From positions 124,001-188,000 of the forward strand of contig NZ_JAHKRA010000004.1 in the NCBI RefSeq assembly GCF_019345525.1: a stretch of 64,000 nucleotides of DNA, given 5' to 3'. A model generated the notes under the pieces. It saw nothing but the letters and a program-made list of their open reading frames with translations, searched no databases and was not told the origin of the DNA. Each line of letters starts with the position of its first letter. Position 1 is the stretch's first letter. Shown here piece after piece: positions 43,901 through 52,600 of this stretch. Source of the stretch: Flavobacterium sp. NKUCC04_CG. GTDB lineage: Bacteria; Bacteroidota; Bacteroidia; Flavobacteriales; Flavobacteriaceae. Both the position numbers and the translations under genes were made by a program.

Positions 43901-44137
43901 TTATTTTTTAGCTTCTTCTATGTAAGAGATAGCTTGACCTACTGTAGCGATGTTTTCAGCTTGGTCATCTGGAATTTGAATATCAAATTCTTTTTCGAAT
44001 TCCATGATAAGCTCAACAGTGTCTAGTGAATCAGCTCCTAAATCATTTGTGAAGCTTGCTTCTGCTACAACTTCGTTCTCGTCAACGCCTAATTTGTCAA
44101 CGATAATCGCTTTTACTCTTGATGCAATGTCTGACAT
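43901..44137 (-). CDS. acpP: Acyl carrier protein
   Basis: A 78-residue acidic four-helix carrier for fatty acid synthesis. The phosphopantetheine attachment site is Ser37 in [16 protein letters not shown]. Starts [20 protein letters not shown], a normal ACP N-terminus. The holo form delivers acyl chains to FabF, whose gene lies 207 bases downstream. A -7 element (44169-44176, minus strand) lies upstream. It is divergent from purN across a 197-base gap. Confidence 0.97.
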   Translation of the reverse strand: MSDIASRVKAIIVDKLGVDENEVVAEASFTNDLGADSLDTVELIMEFEKEFDIQIPDDQAENIATVGQAISYIEEAKK

Positions 44138-44168
44138 AATCTTTTAATTTTAAATTTAATTTCGATGG

Positions 44169-44176
44169 CAAAAATA
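44169..44176 (-). promoter_or_regulatory. Putative -7 element of acpP
   Basis: On the minus strand TATTTTTG matches TAnnTTTG and ends 31 bases before the acpP ATG. Confidence 0.45.
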
Positions 44177-44334
44177 AAAAACTTTATTTTAAAACCAGTT
44201 TTTACATGTTAATTGTCGGTGCGAAATTATAAAAATAATTAATACTTCTGCCTATTTTTCTGTTTATTGTCAGTTATTATTCTTTTTTTTGCATTCAAAT
44301 TGCTCGTTTCTAACTTACTCTCACTCAAAAATAG

Positions 44335-44901
44335 ATGAAAAAAATAATTTTATTCGCTTCCGGATCAGGCACTAATGTTGAAAACATCATCACCTTTTTC
44401 AAAAATAAGGCCACCGATGTTGATTTTTTAGTTCTTGTCAACAACCCAGAAGCTAAGGTAATAGAAAAAGCGAGAAAAACAGCTGTTCCGGTTGTTATTT
44501 TTGATCGAAATATGTTAAACGATGGAAGTGTCGAGAAAGTTTTGCTGGATTTCAATCCCGATTTAATCGTTTTAGCTGGGTTTTTATGGAAATTTCCAGC
44601 GCGTTTGGTCACGATTTTTAAAGATAAAATAATTAATATCCATCCAGCTCTTTTGCCTAAATATGGAGGCAAAGGCATGTATGGACAATTTGTACATCAA
44701 GCGGTTCTGGATAATAAAGAGACAGAAACCGGTATAACCATACATTATGTCAACGAAAATTACGACGAAGGTCATGTTATTTTTCAAGCCACTACCTCAG
44801 TCGCAGATTGTACCTCAGTCGGTCAAATAGCGAAGGCTGTTCAAAATTTAGAATACAAGCATTTTCCAGAGGTCATCGAATCGCTTTTAAAAAAATCATA
44901 A
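44335..44901 (+). CDS. purN: Phosphoribosylglycinamide formyltransferase 1
   Basis: Purine biosynthesis enzyme transferring a formyl group from 10-formyl-tetrahydrofolate to GAR, 188 residues. N-terminal KKIILFASGSGTNVENI is the phosphate-binding start. Catalytic residues are in INIHPALLPKYGGKGMYG (Asn and His) and DEGHVIFQ (Asp). The stop overlaps the rnhA start by one base (TAATG), so the two are translationally coupled. The pairing purN-rnhA is known in Bacteroidetes but has no metabolic rationale. Confidence 0.96.
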   Translation: MKKIILFASGSGTNVENIITFFKNKATDVDFLVLVNNPEAKVIEKARKTAVPVVIFDRNMLNDGSVEKVLLDFNPDLIVLAGFLWKFPARLVTIFKDKIINIHPALLPKYGGKGMYGQFVHQAVLDNKETETGITIHYVNENYDEGHVIFQATTSVADCTSVGQIAKAVQNLEYKHFPEVIESLLKKS

Positions 44902-45377
44902 TGGCAGCATTGCATCAAGTTATTTTATATACCGACGGATCCTCAAGAGGAAATCCAGGTCCTGGTGGATATGGACTGATATTGGAATGGGCTGGAAAAA
45001 ATGTGTATAAAGAGTTTTCAGGTGGTTTTCGAAAAACCACCAACAACAGAATGGAGTTGCTGGCGGTTATCGTTGGATTGGAGAAACTCAAAAATCCGAA
45101 AACCAAGGTTTTGGTTGTTTCGGATTCCAAGTATGTGGTAGATTCCGTGTCAAAAGCTTGGGTGTTTGGCTGGGAAAAAAAGGGATTTGTAGGAAGAAAA
45201 AACGCCGATTTATGGAAGCGATTCCTAATTATATACCGAGAACATTGGGTCGATTTCAAATGGGTAAAAGGGCATAACAACCATCCGATGAATGAACGCT
45301 GCGATCAGTTGGCCGTAACAGCGGCGCAACAACCAAATTTACCACCCGATGTTTTCTACGAACAAAATGGGGAGTAG
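44901..45377 (+). CDS. rnhA: Ribonuclease HI
   Basis: A 158-residue endonuclease that removes the RNA strand of RNA-DNA hybrids. The catalytic acids are in YTDGSSRGNPGPGGYG (Asp), NNRMELLAVI (Glu) and VVSDSKYVVDS (Asp). The basic handle region around KAWVFGWEKKGFVGRKNADL is present, and VKGHNNHPMNERCDQLA supplies the histidine and last Asp. I use the ATG at 44901, which overlaps the purN stop, and not the upstream ATG at 44808, which would lie inside purN. Confidence 0.95.
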   Translation: MAALHQVILYTDGSSRGNPGPGGYGLILEWAGKNVYKEFSGGFRKTTNNRMELLAVIVGLEKLKNPKTKVLVVSDSKYVVDSVSKAWVFGWEKKGFVGRKNADLWKRFLIIYREHWVDFKWVKGHNNHPMNERCDQLAVTAAQQPNLPPDVFYEQNGE

Positions 45378-45382
45378 TTTAC

Positions 45383-45407
45383 CTTTAAAATAACTGATAT
45401 TTTAAAG
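45383..45407 (+). repeat. AT-rich 9-bp inverted repeat after rnhA
   Basis: CTTTAAAAT pairs with ATTTTAAAG across a 7-base loop. No T-tract follows directly, so it is a weak candidate terminator. A second small palindrome, CGTTAATTTTAACG, lies at 45443-45456. Confidence 0.4.
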
Positions 45408-45485
45408 AAAACCACTAGCTGTTTCGACCTGAAGCAGGACCGCGTTAATTTTAACGTAAAACAAATCGTTTTTAAGTATTCTATT

Positions 45486-45516
45486 TTTGTCATCTATTAC
45501 AATTACGCTATATTTG
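45486..45516 (+). promoter_or_regulatory. Bacteroidetes-type promoter of the sugar kinase gene
   Basis: TTTG at 45486-45489, a 19-base spacer, then TATATTTG at 45509-45516: an exact match to the TTTG-N19-TAnnTTTG consensus. Ends 24 bases before the ATG at 45541, which supports that start over the upstream ATG at 45487. Confidence 0.75.
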
Positions 45517-45540
45517 CAGCTTCATTTGTTATCACTTTAT

Positions 45541-46470
45541 ATGAATAAATTATTGATTGTGGGAACTGTAGCTTTTGATGCTATTGAAACCCCATTTGGA
45601 AAGACTGATAAAATTTTAGGAGGAGCGGCTACATATATCGGACTTTCTGCTTCATTCTTTAAATTACAGTCGGCGATTGTTTCGGTAGTTGGAGACGATT
45701 TTCCACAGGAACATTTGGATCTTCTTAAAAATAAAAACATTGATATATCGGGAATCGAAGTGGTAAAAGGAGGGAAAACTTTCTTTTGGAGCGGGCGTTA
45801 CCACAATGATTTAAATTCTAGGGATACCTTGGAGACACAGCTTAATGTATTGGCTGATTTCAATCCTATAGTTCCTGAAAACTTTAAAGATGCTGATGTC
45901 GTGATGTTGGGTAATTTACATCCAAACATTCAAATCGGCGTTTTAGATCAAATGAAACAAAAACCAAAATTGGTAGTTTTAGATACGATGAATTTTTGGA
46001 TGGACTGTGCTCTAGAGGAGCTAAAGGAAGTTATCAAACGGGTAGATGTGATTACGATTAATGACGAAGAAGCACGTCAATTATCTGGAGAATATTCTTT
46101 GGTTAAGGCAGCGGAAGTCATACAAGAACTCGGGCCTAAATACGTAGTGATTAAAAAAGGAGAGCACGGCGCTTTGTTGTTTCACCAAAATGATGTTTTC
46201 TTTGCACCGGCTTTGCCGTTAAAAGAAGTTTACGATCCAACAGGAGCAGGAGATACTTTTGCAGGTGGATTTTCAGGATATATCACTCAGAGTAGCAATA
46301 TTTCTTTTGGGAATATGAAAAATGCAATTATATATGGGTCCAATCTCGCTTCTTTCTGTGTGGAGGAATTTGGAACAAAACGTATGCAACGTTTAACTCG
46401 AGAAGATGTGGATGCTAGATTACAACAGTTTAAAATGTTGACACAATTCGATATCGAATTATCTAAATAA
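45541..46470 (+). CDS. PfkB family carbohydrate kinase
   Basis: A 309-residue kinase. Starts MNKLLIVGTVAFDAIETPFG with GGAATYIGLSAS as the sugar-binding glycine motif. The PfkB signature 2 DPTGAGDTFAGGFSGYI contains the catalytic Asp and anion hole. The phosphorylated substrate (ribose, fructose, adenosine or another sugar) cannot be assigned. The ATG at 45541 is chosen because it lies just downstream of a perfect promoter and begins with the family strand. A hairpin then leads into the PurF-like gene, so the two may be read from one transcript. Confidence 0.88.
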   Translation: MNKLLIVGTVAFDAIETPFGKTDKILGGAATYIGLSASFFKLQSAIVSVVGDDFPQEHLDLLKNKNIDISGIEVVKGGKTFFWSGRYHNDLNSRDTLETQLNVLADFNPIVPENFKDADVVMLGNLHPNIQIGVLDQMKQKPKLVVLDTMNFWMDCALEELKEVIKRVDVITINDEEARQLSGEYSLVKAAEVIQELGPKYVVIKKGEHGALLFHQNDVFFAPALPLKEVYDPTGAGDTFAGGFSGYITQSSNISFGNMKNAIIYGSNLASFCVEEFGTKRMQRLTREDVDARLQQFKMLTQFDIELSK

Positions 46471-46480
46471 CGGATTTCCG

Positions 46481-46505
46481 AAGCCTCTTTATGGGGCTTT
46501 TTTTT
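46481..46505 (+). terminator. Weak hairpin between sugar kinase and PurF-like gene
   Basis: AAGCC pairs with GGCTT across a loop of about nine bases, followed by a long T-tract. Short stem, so termination is probably partial. Confidence 0.5.
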
Positions 46506-46538
46506 ATTATAAACAACAACACAACAACAGTAAATAAT

Positions 46539-48437
46539 ATGAGCGACGCGCTAAAACACGAATGTGGTATTGCCCTTTTAAGACTCAAGAAGCCTTTGTC
46601 TTTTTATAAAGAAAAATACGGTACGGCATTCTATGCCATCCAAAAAATGTACTTGCTTATGGAAAAGCAACACAATCGCGGTCAAGATGGAGCGGGATTG
46701 GCAAGTATTAAATTGGATATGGAACCGGGCGAACGCTATATCAGTCGTGTACGTTCCAATCAAGCGCAACCCATACAGGATATTTTTACACAAATTAACG
46801 GACGTATCAACCAAGAACTGGAGGAAAATCCAGAGTATGTTGATAATGTTGACTTGCAAAAGCAACATATTCCGTATTTGGGAGAACTCTTCTTGGGGCA
46901 TGTTCGTTACGGAACTTTTGGAAAAAACAGTATTGAAAGTGTGCATCCGTTTTTACGCCAAAACAACTGGATGCATAGAAATTTAATCGTTGCAGGAAAT
47001 TTTAATTTAACCAATGTTAAAGATTTATTTGCCGATTTAGTACGATTGGGTCAGCATCCTAAAGAAATGGCTGACACCGTTACCGTGATGGAAAAAATAG
47101 GACATTTCCTAGATGATGAAGTAACCAATCTTTATTTTGAATGCAAAAACGAAGGTTATTCTAAAAGAGAAGCATCGCCGATAATTGGAGAGCGTTTGGA
47201 TGTGGGAAGAATTATCAAAAGAGCCTCTAAAAATTGGGATGGTGGATTTGTAATGGCCGGATTAATTGGACATGGAGATGCTTTTGTCTTTAGGGATCCA
47301 GCGGGTATTCGACCAGCGTTTTATTATGAAGACGACGAAATCGTTGTTGTGGCTTCCGAGCGTCCCGTGATTCAAACGGCCTTTAATGTGCCTTATGATC
47401 AAATCAAAGAAATTGAACCCGGACAAGCCATGATTATCAAAAAAGATGCTACGGTGTCTTTTGAACAAGTTTTAGAGCCTTTGGAAAAAAGAGCCTGTTC
47501 TTTTGAACGGATTTATTTCTCTAGAGGAAATGATGCAGAAATCTATCAAGAACGTAAAGATTTGGGGAAATTAATTTTTCCAGCCGTTTTAGAAGCTATT
47601 GATGACGATACGGATAATTCGGTGTTTTCTTATATTCCAAATACTTCGGAAACTTCTTTCTACGGAATGGTTGAAGAAGCACAGGATTTCTTAAATCAGC
47701 GAAAAATCGCAGATATACTTGCTCATAAAGAGCAGCTTTCAGAAGCGCGTTTACAAGAAATATTGTCTGTAAAATTGCGTACCGAGAAAATTGCGATTAA
47801 AGATGCAAAGTTACGCACCTTTATAACAGATGATAGCAGTAGGGATGATCTGGTAGCTCACGTTTATGATGTGACTTACGGAGTAATTAAGCCAACGGAT
47901 AATCTGGTTATTATAGACGATAGTATTGTTCGCGGTACAACGCTAAAAAAGAGTATCATTCGAATGTTGGATCGTTTAAATCCTAAAAAGATTGTTGTCG
48001 TTTCTGCAGCTCCTCAAGTAAGATACCCCGACTGTTATGGTATTGATATGGCCAAATTGGAAGGATTAATCGCGTTTCAGGCTGCAATGGAGCTGTTGAA
48101 AGAGCGTAATATGTATCATATTGTTGAAGAGGTTTATAAAAAATCCAAGGCTCAAGAAGACTTTGCTGATGTTGATGTGGTGAATTACGTAAAAGAGATT
48201 TATGCGCCATTTACGGAAACGGAGATTTCTGATAAAATTGCAGAAATGGTAAAAGATCCAAGTATCAAATCGGAGGTAAAAGTATTGTTTCAAAGCGTTG
48301 ATAACTTGCACATCGCTTGCCCTAATAGCTTAGGAGATTGGTACTTTACGGGTAATTATCCAACTGATGGAGGTAAAAGAGTTGTGAATAGAGCATTTAT
48401 GAATTTCTACGAAGGAAAAGATGCGCGTGCTTATTAA
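46539..48437 (+). CDS. Amidophosphoribosyltransferase family protein (PurF-like, 632 aa)
   Basis: Class II glutamine amidotransferase fused to a phosphoribosyltransferase. Starts MSDALKHECGIALLRLKK. Cys9 is the nucleophile after an eight-residue propeptide. N-terminal motifs are RGQDGAG, LGHVRYGTFG and GNFNL. The PRPP loop is VIIDDSIVRGTT near residue 464. At 632 residues it is over 100 longer than E. coli PurF, with extra segments in the N-terminal half and after the PRPP site. It probably forms phosphoribosylamine for purine synthesis. A paralogue with altered use beside a PfkB kinase is possible. The true start is the ATG at 46539, not an upstream TTG or ATG. Confidence 0.88.
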   Translation: MSDALKHECGIALLRLKKPLSFYKEKYGTAFYAIQKMYLLMEKQHNRGQDGAGLASIKLDMEPGERYISRVRSNQAQPIQDIFTQINGRINQELEENPEYVDNVDLQKQHIPYLGELFLGHVRYGTFGKNSIESVHPFLRQNNWMHRNLIVAGNFNLTNVKDLFADLVRLGQHPKEMADTVTVMEKIGHFLDDEVTNLYFECKNEGYSKREASPIIGERLDVGRIIKRASKNWDGGFVMAGLIGHGDAFVFRDPAGIRPAFYYEDDEIVVVASERPVIQTAFNVPYDQIKEIEPGQAMIIKKDATVSFEQVLEPLEKRACSFERIYFSRGNDAEIYQERKDLGKLIFPAVLEAIDDDTDNSVFSYIPNTSETSFYGMVEEAQDFLNQRKIADILAHKEQLSEARLQEILSVKLRTEKIAIKDAKLRTFITDDSSRDDLVAHVYDVTYGVIKPTDNLVIIDDSIVRGTTLKKSIIRMLDRLNPKKIVVVSAAPQVRYPDCYGIDMAKLEGLIAFQAAMELLKERNMYHIVEEVYKKSKAQEDFADVDVVNYVKEIYAPFTETEISDKIAEMVKDPSIKSEVKVLFQSVDNLHIACPNSLGDWYFTGNYPTDGGKRVVNRAFMNFYEGKDARAY

Positions 48438-49034
48438 GAAAGTCACACGACCTATATAATCATTTTATAGTATTTTAAAAAGCCCCTGATGAAGCAAATT
48501 TCATCAGGGGCTTTTTGCTTTTAGTCGTTTTGTTCCGTATATCGTCTTAAAAAAGCAGCTCGGAATCAAACAAAATAGTGCTTTTATGAAATCTGATGTC
48601 GTATAGGTGTGACCTTTTTGTAAAGTTGTGTCTAACTAAAGGAAAAGCTTTTTTGATTCTTTTATGGCTTAGCGCTTGTCGCGATATTGTGACTAGAGGA
48701 AGAGTAGATAAAAGGACATAAAGCAATTTTTTTGAGGCTAGCGGTTTATTTATTTTTTATGGAGTTGGGGGTTTTGTGTTTACTAAAGTTCGCTCAAAAG
48801 GAGTTTTATTAAATTATAAAGAAATCGTTTTTTAATAGGTACTTCCTAAAGTTACCAGGCTTAATAAGCTTGCGGTTTTTTGAACTTCGTTTAGTAGTAA
48901 AGTGGATTAAATATTTGAAGAAAGTTAATCGTTTCGAAGGGATATCGCATAACGCGATTTCCTTCGGAAGTCGCAATCTATTGCCAAAATGTAAACTGTA
49001 AAATAAAGAAAATTTAATCTACAATTCAATTATT
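48438..49034. other. Gene-free gap of 597 bases
   Basis: After the terminator at 48477-48516 there is no ORF with coding character, no tRNA and no long repeat. About 70-100 bases before the next gene is an imperfect hairpin (48933-48968; CGAAGG with CCTTCG and ATCGC with GCGAT, with a bulge and one mismatch). A regulatory RNA or long leader for the surface-protein genes at 49035 and 49671 is possible. Nothing else recognised. Confidence 0.55.
48477..48516 (+). terminator. Strong intrinsic terminator after the PurF-like gene
   Basis: AAAAAGCCCCTGATGAA pairs with TTCATCAGGGGCTTTTT across a 6-base loop, a 17-bp perfect stem with a T-tract. Confidence 0.92.
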
Positions 49035-49646
49035 ATGAGAAAACGAAATGACTTATCTTATTCATTAACGGGCTTTTTGCTTTTGCTGTCTGGCCTATCA
49101 TCAGCACAAGTGTCTGGTGGCGGAAATAGCGGTGTTGGTACCTTAACGCCCGATTCAAGTGCTGTGTTAGATTTGGTAAGTGCAAATACCGGCGTGTTAA
49201 TACCTCGGATTGCAAATATTGAAACAGCTATCTCAAATCCAGCCAATGGCTTGTTGGTGTACGATACGGTACGAAAATGTTTAAGTCAAAATATAGGAAG
49301 TCCATCAGCACCGGATTGGGTGTGTATTAGCGGTAATGTAGTTAAGTTTTTCTATATGCCATCAGTGGCGCTAGATATTACCAATGCATCGGGACGTTAT
49401 AATCTTTTTGAGATGTATAAAGCTCAATTCTCTTTGCCTAAATCTGCTAGTCCAGGCGCTCCATCTACAATTCCCTTTTTTAACGACGCTAGTGACTTAT
49501 ACTATTATGTTACCGATTATAGTGCTAATGTGTTTTCCAATGTTAGTATAAATGAGATGGGGGTATTGACTTATAATGTACTGCCAAGTGCTCAAGCCAA
49601 TAGCGATAGTAGTGATTTTATGAATGTCGTATTGGTTGTAAAATAA
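49035..49646 (+). CDS. Secreted protein with bacteroidete head-type motif (203 aa)
   Basis: Exported by a signal peptide (LSYSLTGFLLLLSGLSSA). The N-terminal part has the pattern VGTLTPDSSAVLDLVSANTG followed by VLIPRI, which is often seen in Bacteroidetes surface proteins and tail-fibre-like heads. The remainder (FYMPSVALDITNASGRYNL onward) is beta-rich with no assigned domain. It is followed 24 bases later by the 1294-residue repeat protein, so the two probably form one transcript and may act together at the cell surface. Function unknown. Confidence 0.7.
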   Translation: MRKRNDLSYSLTGFLLLLSGLSSAQVSGGGNSGVGTLTPDSSAVLDLVSANTGVLIPRIANIETAISNPANGLLVYDTVRKCLSQNIGSPSAPDWVCISGNVVKFFYMPSVALDITNASGRYNLFEMYKAQFSLPKSASPGAPSTIPFFNDASDLYYYVTDYSANVFSNVSINEMGVLTYNVLPSAQANSDSSDFMNVVLVVK

Positions 49647-49670
49647 GCAATCCACGAGAAATTTAATTTT

Positions 49671-52600
49671 ATGGTGACTTATCTTAGTTTTGTTAGGAAG
49701 AAGCTTGCTTTGCTTCTTTTTGTTTCTTTTATTTTTACGGCTATCAGTTATGGGCAGCAATCCGGTTGTCCTCAGGATTTTGATTGCGATGGAATCACCG
49801 ACGATTTAGATGTTGATGACGACAACGATGGTATTTATGATCATATTGAAGCCCCAAATTGTTTTTATTTAGACAAAAGTGTTTTTGAGAGCGGTGACCG
49901 CTCGGACTTATTAGTTGCCAGTACCACTTTACCTTTTTCAAATGAAAATCCCGCTTGGCTAATAGGGGGTATGCCGAGTCCTTCAGCTGGGTTAACCATT
50001 GCTGGTTCTGTTGATTTGACGCAAGTTGAAATCATGCGATTGACAACAAAAGCTGCTGCGGGTATCGAATATACAGCCGTTACTTTAAATTTTAATGGAA
50101 CATATTTTTTCGCAGCTTTTGCTAAAGTTGTTTTACAGGGTTCGCATGATGGCGACAACTGGCTGGATTTATCGGAAGTGGTTGCTCCTGGTAGTGGGGC
50201 CAATATAACTGTGGAGGTGACAAAAAACCAGCGTAGATATCAATTTTACCGCCTTTTAGGAGTAGAAGGGCTCCGTGGGCCAGCTATCCGTGTATTTCGC
50301 CAAATTACAGCTCAGGTGGGTTCGTATATGCCTTCTTTCTATCAAAAAGCCAACTGTGTTGACGAGGATATAGATGGTGATGGTATGCCCAATCATCAAG
50401 ATTTAGATAGTGATGGTGACGGTGCTTTTGATGTTGTAGAAGCCGGTTTTATTGATGCGGATAATAATGGACATCCAGGTAGCGGTAGGGTGCTTGTAGA
50501 TGAAGATGGCGCGATTGTGGGGCATCATTATCGTGTTCCTTACGAATTTTATAAGATAGCAACTATAAATGCGGGCAAGGATACCGATGGTGATGGCATT
50601 TATGATGTGTTTGATGTGGATGCCGATAACGACGGTATTTATAATCATTTTGAGTCCCCAAATTGTTACGAAAGCGACAAAACGACCTATGAAACTGGCA
50701 ATAGAACTTCGCTGATGCAAGCCACAACAACCCTAAATTATGTTAGCGGCAAGCAAGAGTATTTAATTGATGGCATTGCTACTTCAGCTCAAGGAATAAC
50801 TTGGGCGTCGTCTCAGACTTTACAAAATCAAGAGGTATTTAGATTGACAACCCGACTGGCTTTAGGAATACAATTTTCATCGATAGATTTAATTTTTAAT
50901 GGAGCTGGAGCCTTTACACCGAGCAGTAGGTTAATCATGCAAGGGTCACAAGACGGAATAGATTGGGTTGATTTGACTGAAGAAATAAAGCCTTCTACAG
51001 CAGCAAATGTAACCATAGTGGTGACTAAGAATCAGGATATCTATCGTATGTACCGCTTGCTTGGACAAGCAGGAACGACCGGGACAACCAGCAGGAGTTT
51101 AATGGAGATAACGGCTATAACCCAAAACTACCTACCGGCACTTTATCCTAAAATAAACTGCACTAATGAAGATTTGGATTTAGATGGCGTTGCTAATCAT
51201 CTGGATTTGGACAGTGATGGGGATGGAGCAAGTGATGTGTTGGAAGCGGGATTTTCCGATCCAGATGGCGATGGATTTGTTGGTGTAGCTCCTGTACTTG
51301 TAAATCGATTCGGTGCGGTAGATGGGCATGGATATTTACAGCCGCTTGGCTATTATAAAATTAGAGAGGTTGTTGCAACCGATGATTTTGATGGTGATGG
51401 TGTTTTTGATCTTTTTGATGTGGACGATGATAATGACGGTATTTTTGATCATATAGAATCTCCCAATTGTTTTGAATTAGATGCGAAGATTTATGAAATT
51501 GGCGATAGAAGGCACCTACTAGAAGTCACAACTACATTGCCGATTCGAACGGGTAATGCCGACTTATTAATCGACGGAATCGAAACGCTAAGTAATATTG
51601 GAATACAAATTCCAGCGGCAACCGCTCTAGGAAATAAAGAGATTTTTAGATTGACTACAACTATGGCCCTGAGTATAGAATATGCCTCTATACGAATGTT
51701 GTTTAATACTACAGGTTTTTTTTCAAACGGTTCACAAGTAATTTTACAGGCAACCAACGACGGTATTAATTGGATTGATTTAACTGAAGGCATTAGCCCG
51801 AGTTTGAGCAATGAATCCGTTTTTGTTGTAACCAAAAATCAGGCCTTATATCGATCGTATCGATTATGGGGTATAGCGGGTTTTACAGGAACGACCGCTA
51901 GAAATATTCTGGAGATTACAGCTACTGTTGCTAATTATCACCCTTCTTTATATCCGAAAATGGGATGTAACGGCCATGATGTTAATGGAAACGGCAGGCC
52001 CAATCACCAAGATTTAAATGCAGATGGTGATTCGTGTTTTGATGTTACAGAAGTGGGTTTTGAAGATCCTGATCGCGATGGAATACTGGGTATTAGTCCC
52101 GTTACAGTAGATCAATATGGTAAGGTGATTGGGGCAGTTGGTTATACCTTACCTCGAAATTTGTATTGGTTGGAACCCTCTAGAAACGTTTGTACTGGTG
52201 TTGGAATTCCAATAGATGAGGATTCTCATTGTCTAGATATGGGCGATATCACTAACGATTATGGATTGATACAATCTTTGTTTCATATGAGTATGGTTCG
52301 TACCAAATCAGGTTTTTCAATCTTTGGGGAACACACTAGCCCATCAGGGGTTGGAAACTTATTGTTTCCGACAGAAATTATTCCGAGCAATGGATTTAAT
52401 TATGGCGGTGATATCATAGCTGGAACTGTTGGAGGTGGCTATAGTAGAGTTACCTGCTTCGTATTGTCTACAGCAGGATTATATACTTGGGGAGTTAAGG
52501 CTCAAGTACCGCAGCCGTGGAGACGTTCGGGACGGGGATTTCAATCGATTCCGTTACCCGACGGGATTAATCCTCGAGATGTCAAAGTGATTAGTGCAAC

